Positions 23,201 to 32,469 of a stretch of 64,000 nucleotides of DNA are shown one piece after another. This DNA comes from Strigamia acuminata. Lineage: Eukaryota > Arthropoda > Chilopoda > Geophilomorpha > Linotaeniidae. The notes below the pieces were generated by a model, which saw nothing but the letters and a program-made list of their open reading frames with translations, ran no database searches and was not told the origin of the DNA. The position numbers were made by a program, and so were the translations under genes. Each line of letters opens with the position of its first letter. The first letter of the stretch is position 1. The stretch is taken from positions 3,162,001 to 3,226,000 of the forward strand of contig OX442319.1 of the NCBI GenBank assembly GCA_949358305.1. Reading direction: 5' to 3'.

Positions 23201-25611
23201 CTTTTGAAGCATGCCAATAGCCCGTGTTGCTCCTTTTCCTTTAGATGTATCTCTTTTCTGTCCTAGTATTTTAAGATTCAAGGAGACCCGTGCTGTAATT
23301 GTCTCATGTTGAGCACTTGGAAATTGTGCCACCACCCTATGGCAGCATAATTTCGAAGACGAGCAGGTGCTCAGGAAGCAGCTGTCCGAGTGTACTCGTA
23401 ACCGCGCGAAATTCAAAACGCGTTTAACTTACAACTAAAACAAGCGGTTCATGATATATGACATAAAGTCATTTAAACTTGTTTATATTTTATGATGATG
23501 GTAATAACAGAAACAACCACAATGACAAAGGCAGCAATTATAACATAAATGACAATAAATACAACAACAATAATAATGCCAAATAAACAATAGAAACAAT
23601 GCTAAAACAGTGGAAAACAACACAACTACTATGACAAAACCAACAAGAACCGTTATGACAATTTCATTATGAATATTAATAAAATTTGCATCTTATTTTG
23701 TAGAGCAACATCAACAAGGATTGTTGGAGCAATGTGGTCTTTTTTTACACTCATTATTATTTCATCGTACACCGCTAATTTAGCAGCATTCTTGATGTTA
23801 GAACCAGACATATCCCCTATCGACGTCATAGAAGATTTACCAGGCCAAACAAAAATCAAATATGGTTGCGTAAAAGGGGCTTCTACCTACGGCTTTTTCG
23901 AGGTAAACACGTGAGCAAAATTTGATTTTGTAACTTTTGTAACTTGTGTAGCTTTTGTAACTTTTGTAGCTTTTGTAACTTTTGTAGCTTTTGTAGCTTT
24001 TGTAACTTTTGTAGCTTTTGTAACTTTTGTAGCTTTTGTAACTTTTGTAGCTTTTGTAGCTTTTGTAACTTTTGTAACTTTTGTAACTTTTGTCATTTTT
24101 GTAATTTTTGTAACTTTTGTAACTTTTGTAACTTTTTGTGGGAGCTCAAATTGCTGACAATCATTATAATTTCAGACAACGCCAATGTACAAGAAAATGT
24201 TTGAACAAATGATTGCAAACCCCGACGTCTTTGTAGACGGAAATCCCAACGGAGTGGAGAAAGTAAAAAATTCAGAGGATTATGCTTTTTTCATGGAATC
24301 GACATCGATCGATTACACCACTTCCAGTAACTGTGGACTACGCAAAGTTGTAAACAAACTCGGCAGCAACCTAGACAGCAAAGGCTATGGAATAGCAGTG
24401 AATAAAAGTACGGCTCATTTCAATAAAATGAGAATAATAACTCAATATTTGCTTTGATTAAAGGTGATCCCTTGCGCGGAAGATTAACTAGTGCCATACT
24501 AAAACTACAAGAAGAGGAAGAGCTAGAAGGACTTCGGAAAACGTGGTGGGAAGAAAAATCCAAAGTGCAATGCGATGCGGACCCGTCTGCAGGAAGTTCG
24601 AATAAAGCGTTGAGCATGAGTCATGTCGGTGGTGTGTTTGTGGTTCTCATAGGTGGAATGGGATTTGCCTGTGTGATAGCCATCGTGGAGTTTATGTGGA
24701 ACATACGAAATTCGGTTAAAGAAGGACGAGTAAGTCAATTACCATGTTTACATGGTCACAGTTTTCCAGATAAGTGAATATTCGGATTTTATTTATCTGG
24801 ATAACCGTTTGCGTTTACATGACGTTAGTTTTCTGGTAAACATGACGTCATAAGAGAATTACCCATACTGCCCTTTGATTATCTGGAACAACAAAATGGC
24901 TGTTTATCCATTTCAGCCAAACAAATGAAATGGTGGTTAGGAAAGAGGTTTTTGCTCGAATCTTTGCAATGGTGCCTAATATGCAAATTCTGATCCCAAA
25001 AATGGTGGTTTTAGCTGATTTCATGTTGATTTCGGTACCAAATGTCGTTGGTACGTAGGCCTGATGTATTTTTAGTACAACGATCCGACCATATCTCGAA
25101 CCAAGTTTTTGAATTTTCGCATGCATGGGTGTTTACATGCAGTTTTCAATGCGCAAAACGCCCAAAATCTAGCTCGTACATCTGGAATTTAGTTTTCCAG
25201 ATAAGTCTGTCTTTTCTAGAAAACTGATTTGTTTACATAATCAGTTTTCCAGAAAAGTAAAATTCGCATTTTCACTTATCCAGATAACTGGGTACATGTA
25301 AACATCGTAAATGTTAGCGATTTGTTTGGTTTTTGTTTGGCGCGCTGCGCTGCAGTGAAGCTAAGGGGGAGTTTGTTGGGAAATTTTCATCTTATTATTT
25401 TAAATTTTTTAAATTTTTTTAATATCTGTGTTTTTTTGTTTATGTTTAGGGTTCACTTTGCTCGGAATTGATGAATGATTTAAAGTTTGTTGTAAAGTGT
25501 CGTGGATCGACGAAACCGGTCCGAAAGCCGATCGGAGATGGCGATAGAGCGAGTAATTCAACCAGCGTTGGAACAGGACTTGGCGGTCCGTATAGTGGAT
25601 TTCCAAATTGA
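18208..25611 (+). CDS. Ionotropic glutamate receptor subunit (kainate/AMPA-like)
   Basis: Fifteen exons keep phase: 18208-18286, 18454-18609, 18661-18915, 19201-19376, 19435-19488, 19551-19724, 19863-20132, 20264-20365, 21524-21727, 21787-22010, 22083-22220, 23704-23902, 24176-24407, 24464-24729 and 25450-25611; 2,691 nt, 896 aa. A signal peptide ([17 protein letters not shown]) precedes the amino-terminal domain ([20 protein letters not shown]). The ligand-binding domain has [17 protein letters not shown] and [10 protein letters not shown], with R505 as the glutamate carboxylate ligand, and an S2 glutamate in [10 protein letters not shown] (E718). M1 is at ~545-564. The pore loop is GTVMQQGSD with Gln at the Q/R position (Q604), as in unedited calcium-permeable channels. 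M3 holds SYTANLAAF (632-640) and M4 lies at ~800-822. The Q rather than N in the pore rules out an NMDA-type subunit. It should act at synaptic membranes in tetramers. Kainate versus AMPA placement is uncertain. Confidence 0.93.
20396..21440. mobile_element. Tc1/mariner-like non-autonomous element, ~1.05 kb
   Basis: The element starts CAGGTAGCACCCGGTATCTT and ends with the inverted AAGATACCGGGCGCGAACTG. TA flanks both ends (20394-20395 and 21441-21442), the classic Tc1/mariner target. The arms stay similar for about 85 bp (shared inner block TAATTCCAGTTGTTATTT). A second internal inverted pair of ~57 bp lies at ~20484-20540 and ~20570-20626 (core TTAGGCCTAATA). No transposase ORF. It fills most of intron 8 of the glutamate receptor gene. 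Confidence 0.85.
22275..22433. mobile_element. hAT-type MITE, 159 bp
   Basis: The right end GTAAAGACGGCCCTG reads CAGGGCCGTCTTTAC outwards, a hAT-style terminus. The left end CAGGCCCACCATTACC is a diverged partner. Flanks are GCGTCACG (22267-22274) and GTGTCACG (22434-22441), a 7/8 match that looks like an aged 8-bp TSD. The interior is GC-rich with repeated GGGCGCCGGGCACAG. It lies in intron 11 of the receptor gene. Confidence 0.75.
22442..23703. other. Remainder of receptor intron 11, nothing assigned
   Basis: About 1.2 kb of intron without a recognised exon, minisatellite or matched terminal repeats. It includes a pyrimidine-rich stretch (22450-23100) and a simple A/C-rich stretch near 23500-23640. 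An old LTR is possible around 22440-23430, but I found no TG...CA ends that convince. Confidence 0.4.
23926..24138. repeat. 9-bp minisatellite (TTTTGTAAC / TTTTGTAGC)n
   Basis: About 23 copies of a 9-mer fill intron 12 of the receptor gene. Because 9 is a multiple of 3, the array is open in several frames and gives artefactual Cys/Phe-rich and Lys/Thr-rich peptides. Confidence 0.93.
24739..25310. mobile_element. MITE family 3, copy 2 (inverted relative to copy 1)
   Basis: The ends TTACCATGTTTACATG and CATGTAAACATCGTAA are inverted repeats, extended by GTTTTCCAGATAAGTGAA / TTCACTTATCCAGATAAC. The internal TTTTCAATGCGCAAAACGCC is the reverse complement of the same block in copy 1 at 10541-11168. 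It lies in intron 14 of the glutamate receptor gene. Confidence 0.8.
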
Positions 25612-26075
25612 GAATTTGGCCTAGTAAAAATAAGATACTAAAAATTAATCCACAAAAAAATTCAATTTGGTTCGAAGGATTTTTTTTTACAAGTTTTTTA
25701 AAAACAATACAAAATTTAAAATAACTTTTCAACAATTCATAAATTCATAACATGTGTAAGATACATTTTGTACAAAAAATAATTTACATTTTTGCATTTT
25801 TTCGTTTTTTTAAGAAACAGTAGGAATTTATAGATACATTTTGCTGCTGTATTTCAGTGCTGTATTTTACGCAACGTTTGTAAATGTGTTATTAACATAT
25901 CAAAAAATTCTATTGTCCAAGTTTTACCAAGAAGTAAATAAACTGCAATGTAGTTTGATCTCTTTTCGTCACTCTCACACCTTAGAATTTATAATTACAA
26001 CTTTGTCGTACGTTGTGAATATTTGGCTCCTCCGAGTGATTGTATCTTTGTTAATTAATTAATTATTCATTGTAG

Positions 26076-26156
26076 ATGGTGAAAGAGGCCATGGAAGAGG
26101 AGTCTTACCAAGATTCAACACAAAACATTAAAGCACAGGATATACACCAAATCTAA
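26076..26156 (+). CDS. Possible alternative C-terminal exon of the glutamate receptor
   Basis: After a good acceptor (TTCATTGTAG, 26066-26075) an 81-nt phase-0 frame encodes MVKEAMEEESYQDSTQNIKA then QDIHQI and TAA. Exon 14 ends in phase 0 at 24729 after NSVKEGR, so it could splice either to exon 15 (25450) or here and give two different cytosolic tails. Alternative C-termini are common in this receptor family. It could instead be chance, since it is only 26 codons. Confidence 0.4.
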   Translation: MVKEAMEEESYQDSTQNIKAQDIHQI

Positions 26157-27594
26157 ATCCCAATCTACTTCTAGTTTCAACCGCTAGATGGCAGCAAGGT
26201 TGTGACGAGTCTGTATCTGAAACTAACTAATTAAAAAAAAATTGAAAAACAAGCATGTTTAACAAATTTGATTGAAATTCAATCCCCACAAAAAAAGTTC
26301 GACTAAAAAAATCACTAAAAACTTTGGTTTAAATGTGACATAATTTTTCGACATCTTGGGACACTGCAATATGTCATAAAAGTGACTAAAACCTGATTTT
26401 TATGCATTTTCAACTGTTATAATATTATAGTTGACTTTGCTGTCTGCATTCCTGCATTCTTTAGTTACTGATATTCAGTAAATATGCAATAACTTGTCCA
26501 TGCACGTGAAAGATTGCCACAACTCCATCAATGTTTGCCGATAAAACTAATGTATGTGATACGCATGGAGCCAGCAAGGCGGCCTGCTGGAAGGGAGACC
26601 GTACCCGATGAATTATGAGCCACCGCGACCTACGTCACCGAGCTTTTAAGATCACAGCTCGAACTTGTGATAACATCACTGCGCGGAGCAGAAGGTTCGC
26701 GACCTCGGCCTTCTCAAAGACATTCCACAATTTTCCCGACGTTAAAATGTCGACCAAAAACTCAGATTTGATGACAGTCGTCAGTTTTTTCTTTTAATTT
26801 TTTAACATTTTTTTTTTTAGGCTGAAACACTGTACAATAATTTTGAGTATTGGTTCTTGCATTAAAATTAATAAATAAATAATGGTAATAATGAATACCA
26901 TAATAATATAATTTAAAACAGTAATCAATGGAGGTTCAGAGTTTGGTGTAGGTGCATTCAAAGTTCAAGTCGTAAACGTTTTATTTCAGTGTTTAACATT
27001 TACAGCTTGAACTTTGAATACATCTACTAAAAATTGGAACATTTAAGCCCATAAATTCACTTTTCGAGTGAAAGAAAAATTCTTACAAGACCAAGGCCCG
27101 TAAATTAAAATTTTTAGGCCTAATTTACGTTGGTGCGTCAAACCTCTCATTGTTCGCCTTTTGTTGGCCGGTTTTCGAGGTGTTTTGTTCGTTGTAGTAA
27201 TTGAGCAAACGGTGGGAACTAAACTGTTTACATAAGAGTGACTTACGTAACAGCTTGATAAATGTGGTTAAGAGGGATATGGGGGGAAAGCAATTCACTT
27301 TTCTCGGTACAATCTGTCAGTATAAACAAGTCGAGGGTGGGCGCCTTCCTTTTCGGCAACTTTCTGGTTCGTCTGCTAAGCTGATGGTGTTAAAGGATTG
27401 AATGGAGACATTTTCAGACATGCTACATTAAGACGACTTCATCCGTCACTTAAGACGAGCGAGGGCCATACTCCACTGACCTTAAATCAAGGACACACAA
27501 ACTCAAACATTCACTGCTCGATTAATATCCTTTGAGGCCCCCAGAAAAGGCATTTTGGGGGGCCCCATGCTCGGACCACCTACAAAAGTGCACT

Positions 27595-28050
27595 TTTTAG
27601 ATAACAAAAAAAAATATAGACACAAAACTTTAATTTTCACACCATTTTAGACAAATTAAACACAAAAAAAAATCATTTTCACACGATTTTAGATAAATTA
27701 AACACAAAAAATTTATTTCACATCATTTTAGACAAATTAAACACAAAAAATTCATTTTTACACGATTTTAGACAAATTAAACACAAAAAGAATCATTTTC
27801 ACACGATTTTAGACAAATTAAACACAAAAAAAAATTATTTTTACACTCTTTTAGATAAATTAAACACAAAAAATTCATTTCACACCATTTTAGACAAATT
27901 AAACACAAAAAATTTATTTCACATCATTTTAGACAAATTAAACACAAAAAATTTATTTTCACACCATTTTAGACAAATTAAACACAAAAAATTTCATTTT
28001 CACACCATTTTAGACAAATTAAACAGAAAAAAAATTATTTTTACGTGTAA
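27595..28050. repeat. ~31-bp minisatellite, about 14 copies
   Basis: The unit core TTTTAGACAAATTAAACACA is repeated with A-run length changes and CACACGA / CACACCA / CACATCA variants. Confidence 0.9.
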
Positions 28051-30284
28051 AAAAATAAATTTCTGATAAAATAATGTTATCTTTTTCAAGAAAAAGGGGC
28101 CCCTGGGTCCCTAGGCAGGTGCCCGAGCCGTGACTGTAAACATTTCTGAGGAATTGAAGTATATTTTAGTCGGAAAGTGTTTACTTGACACACGAGTTTC
28201 CAGGAATCGGTTGTCGCCTCTCGGGTGAACTTCATCGCTCTAAGGGCGAGACGACACGGTGGGGGAGCTGTCATCGCGGTCTAGGAGTCTAGAGAAGCAA
28301 ACACATGCCTTGTGCGGCATAAGTAGTCTACAATTTCAAATGGAGGAGTTTTCCATGTAACGTTGACCCAAACTACTTATACGATTTAATAATGTTGACA
28401 GCGCGAACATTGCTCATTTTAATTAGGTAATTTGCGTCACGGAGATGACATTTGCTAAAAATACCTCGAAAAAAAAGACACGAGGAAAAAGACGTCTTGC
28501 AAATATATTTGAAACATGAAAGAGAGAGAAAGTGGGTGAAGAATTATTTCATGTCGCCATTTTTTGTGTGGAAGGGGAATAATTCTGGTTGTTGCGTATT
28601 TTTTTCAATGAGTAATACATCCGTTGGGCCACCAATGAGTTTGGGCGTGTGGGTGGTTTTTGAATGAGTATTCTTTGGTTGAGTGAACCGACTCGCAAGA
28701 TTTGCCCTCTTATTCGAAACGTCTTTGATAGCCACGCGGCGTTTCCGCCACCAGCGTCGCGCGGCTCAGGTAATCATAGAGATGAGGTCGTGAACCCAAC
28801 CCACTGACAAGGTCGTTTGACTACCTTGACGAGTCAAGCATTCATTGTAGTAGAGCTGGATTTGTAATCATCTCTTGTTTTTTATGTGGTGTCACAGTCG
28901 TTATCGGAGTGATGACATGTTTGCTTTTCCGTTCACTGGGAAAAATATTGGTCCAAATAAAGAAAAAAAATATAAATAAAATAAATTATAGTTTTGGGTT
29001 ATTTGTGTTTTTTTTTTAATTGTGATTCGCTGGAAAATGAGCGGTAAAATTTTTTATTTCTTGAATTTATTTTCTTGATGTAAATTTTCAAATTTTTATG
29101 TGTTTTTTAGGTGTTGTCAGAACGCGGAGTAAATTAGGGTTTTTTATGACGGGTTTTTAAGTGTCAAATATCAAATTACGCAATAAAACACTCATATATG
29201 TGCGAATGAGAGTTTAATGCTGAATTTGTGTTTTATTGGCAATTAAGAATCGCATTTTTTTATTTTTTATTTTTTTATTTTTATCTTTATTTGATATATC
29301 CACAAAACTGCACCGAAACATTCAAATTTATTTAGTCTAATGAGCAAAAATCCACCTGCTTTAATCGCTAATTGATAAACATATTTTCGGCGAACAAATT
29401 ATCGCTCTAAAGTGCTTTATTTCTCTCTCAATTGCGGGCGTGTGCGCACGTCCATGGGCGGTTTAATTCTATTTCTGCACAGATGGTGATCATCTTGATA
29501 TTGTAATTGGATTACAACACACGTGCTCACTATCACCACAATCCTGCATTACACCAATTAAGATTGCTCACTTTATTTCCCTTAGTTAATCAATCGCAAA
29601 ACGAAAACGAATTTAAAACGAAATCCAAAAATACAAAAAAAAATTATAAAACATAAAAAATTCGTGTTGATTTTATTGCGGGTCTCGAGTTAATTGAGCC
29701 AACTTATTTGTTATTTAATACCGTATACTCGTGAGCCATATTTGTAATTATTCCGAGGTCAGAGTATGACAGACGGTAATTGGGAGGAGTGTCTGATGAA
29801 GGCGCTCTCGCACATCCATCATCGCAGGGGCGGATGTGATAAGATCGTTGTGAATTGAAGAATGAATTGGTAATTAGCGAATGAACGACGATGATGTTTG
29901 AATTGGGTTTAATCTAAGCATCTTTCGATTACCGCAAAAGCGTAGAACACGCTTGCCTTGCGTGAATGGCTCGTGCGAGATAACAGGCTTGCACCCTTGT
30001 GCAGATGCGCCAATAATCTAATTACTGACTCGAACCTGCACCAGCGACAACACTTGGTCCTGTTATTGTGGTGGGAAGAGAGAGAGATATATTGTAGAAA
30101 GTCACTTTAACTTATTAAAAATAAAGTGGAGGGGTGATCAAAGAAGAGATTGTGGAGAAGAAAAGCAATCGTTTTATGGGAGAGTTACAATTACAAACAT
30201 GTATTTGTTGTTTGTGTGCAATGAAAAGAAAGGAAAATGTGCGGCCATTATTACTACAATTGGTTTTGTTGTTTGCACAAGGAA

Positions 30285-31290
30285 CAATGAGCATTTATTG
30301 GGTCGTCCAACTGATTTTTCAATATTTATTTGGTCGTGAAATTGATTTTTCAATATTTATTGGGTCGTGAAACTGATTTTTCAATATTTATTTAGTCGTG
30401 AAACTGATTTTTCAATATTTATTGGGTCGTGAAACTGATTTTTCAATATTTATTGGGTCGTGAAACTGATTTTTCAATATTTATTGGGTCGTGAAACTGA
30501 TTTTTAATTATTTTTGGGAAAATAAAACTGATTTTTAATCATTTTTGTGGACGTAAAACTGATTTTTCAATATTTATTTAGTCGTGAAAGTAGTTTTTAA
30601 TCATTTTTGGGAAAATAAAACTGATTTTTAATCATTTTTGTGGACGTAAAACTGATTTTTCAATATTTATTTGGTCGTGAAACTGATTTTTCAATATTTA
30701 TTGGGTCGTGAAACTGGTTTTTAATCATTTTTGTGGACGTAAAACTGATTTTTCAATATTTATTTGGTCGTGAAACTGGTTTTTAATCATTTTTGGAAAC
30801 GTAAAACAGCTTTTTAATCATTTTTGGGGAAGTAAAACTGATTTTTAATCATTTTTGTGGACGTAAAACTGATTTTTCAATATTTATTGGGTCGTGAAAC
30901 TGATTTTTCAATATTTATTGGGTCGTGAAACTGATTTTTCATCATTTTTTGGGACGTAAAACTGATTTTTAATTATTTTTGGGAAAATAAAACTGATTTT
31001 TAATCATTTTTGTGGACGTAAAACTGATTTTTCAATATTTATTTGGTCGTGAAACTGGTTTTTAATCATTTTTGGAAACATAAAACAGCTTTTTAATCAT
31101 TTTTGGGGAAGTAAAACTGATTTTTAATCATTTTTGTGGACGTAAAACTGATTTTTCAATATTTATTTGGTCGTGAAACTGGTTTTTAATCATTTTTGGG
31201 GAAGTAAAACTGCATTTTAATCATTTTTGGGGAAGTAAAACTGCTTTTTAATCGTTTTTGGGGACAAGAAACTGATTTTGAACCATTATT
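30285..31290. repeat. ~31-bp minisatellite with two interleaved unit types, >30 copies
   Basis: Type A contains CTGATTTTTCAATATTTATT with GGGTCGTGAAA. Type B contains TTTTTAATCATTTTTG with GGACGTAAAA or GGAAGTAAAA. The two alternate in blocks that are themselves repeated (compare about 30510-30640 with 30820-31050), so both unit and higher-order duplication are visible. Confidence 0.9.
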
Positions 31291-31412
31291 TTGGATGGGC
31301 AACAAATTTTCCAACATAGTTTTGTCTCGGATTGGACAGCCGGTGATGTCACCGGGTTCATGAATGTGTTACGGAAGTGCATTACTTTGGTTTGAGCAGC
31401 TCGTTTTTGGTA

Positions 31413-31748
31413 TTAACTCGCCCCATTCATCGTCCATCCCCTTATTTTAACGGAGGCACCACGAGCATGCCGAGACGTACAATTAGCGTACAGAGGGTGG
31501 CAGAGGTATACGGGGTCATCGGCCATGACAGATTGGACATACTTTGGTAATTTAGGACGTTTGTTAGGCCCTTTTGCAACTTGTGCGTCGTTAATCAGAA
31601 GGGCCCACGTTCCAGTTACCCTGATGGATGCTGCAGCTGTCTTCTTCTCGATATTCCATAGATCCCAATTTCCTTTCGATACATAAACTCTCCGTTTGAA
31701 ATCATAAATAGGCTTATGTGTAGCGGCGTTGACGTCGTTATTAAATGT
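31413..31748 (-). CDS. Orphan coding-like exon, unidentified
   Basis: On the minus strand a 112-codon frame (stop included) runs with no interruption through DNA surrounded by very AT-rich sequence. It starts right after a strong acceptor (pyrimidine-rich tract ending CATTCCGAG at 31749) and stays in phase to TAA at 31413-31415. It encodes, among others, YDFKRRVYVSKGNWDLWNIE, VTGTWALLINDAQVAKGP, YVQSVMADDPVYLCHPLYAN and CTSRHARGASVKIRGW. Codon use and amino acid mix look like a real protein, with two Cys and several Trp. It has no Met near the start, so it would be a last exon. I do not recognise the family and found no upstream partner exon before HAND exon 2. It may be a gene remnant or an exon with a distant partner. 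Confidence 0.45.
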   Translation of the reverse strand, partial: TFNNDVNAATHKPIYDFKRRVYVSKGNWDLWNIEKKTAAASIRVTGTWALLINDAQVAKGPNKRPKLPKYVQSVMADDPVYLCHPLYANCTSRHARGASVKIRGWTMNGAS

Positions 31749-32264
31749 CTCGGAATGAACGAATAGAAGAAATAATTACAAATTGACATTTTTTTTTTAG
31801 TTTATTTTATTTTATTTTATTGTTTTTTCTTCACTAAAGTCCTACAAACCCACTCTGAGACGCCAGAGGGTCGCGACTTAACTGTTTATTTTTTTTTCCT
31901 TCAATAAATTTCTTTATTTTTTCTTTTAAAGAGAATAAACAAAAATAATTGAAATAATAAAATTTTTTATTTTTTAAATTATATTTAATTAACATTTAGA
32001 AAATAAAAAAATATCACACACAATTTTTTTTCTTCAAAAATCATTTATACAATACTATAACCATAATTAAAAAAAAAAAAACATTCATTCATGAAAAAAA
32101 AATTAAAATTTCGATGCAAATAATCGAGAAATCGCTCGAGATTGCGCATATGTGCAACAAAACAGTCAAGAAATGTTCATTTTTTCCTCGGCTTGTTTTT
32201 CTAATAAATCCTATTGCCGAGAAGACCGATGAAGACCGATGAAGACCAGACCAACGAGCCAACA

Positions 32265-32270
32265 TTTATT
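32265..32270 (-). terminator. Candidate poly(A) signal of HAND
   Basis: TTTATT on the plus strand reads AATAAA on the minus strand, about 200 bp past the HAND stop codon. Further copies near 32315-32325 are alternatives. Confidence 0.4.
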
Positions 32271-32469
32271 TGCACAAGATCCGAGCGCGAATGTGGGAAC
32301 GTGCAAAATTGAGCTTGTTTATTTATCATATGATTCTTTTCCTGAGAAATCCGCCAAGCTGAGCCTTCGAACCACACATATCCAACGCTTTTTCCTTCCA
32401 ACTTCTACACTTCGACCTTATTCCCGCCCATAGTTTATCCAGGCTCTCGTATCCTACATCCATAGTCCG

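Larger units (their letters stand above)
26160..31412. other. Long intergenic region between the receptor and HAND genes
   Basis: Apart from the two minisatellites listed separately, this 5.3 kb contains several less AT-rich islands (26540-26790, 27180-27420, 28080-28330, 28700-28850, 29740-30060). Short open frames exist, for example 26648-26790 (-) with LWNVFEKAEVANLLLRAV and 27201-27401 (+), but none matches a family I know or has convincing splice partners. GGGGCCCC-rich motifs near 27550 and 28095 flank one minisatellite and may be the arms of a decayed element. Confidence 0.4.

Noticed and set aside
23887-24204. Cys/Phe-rich frame (FCNFCSF) and its Lys/Thr antisense, resembling a metallothionein-like or structural protein
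   Set aside because: The 9-bp intronic microsatellite is in multiples of 3, which creates the pattern; it lies between receptor exons 12 and 13.
30285-31290. CRISPR-like look of regularly spaced repeats
   Set aside because: Units are adjacent and degenerate with no unique spacers; the DNA is animal, and no cas genes are present.
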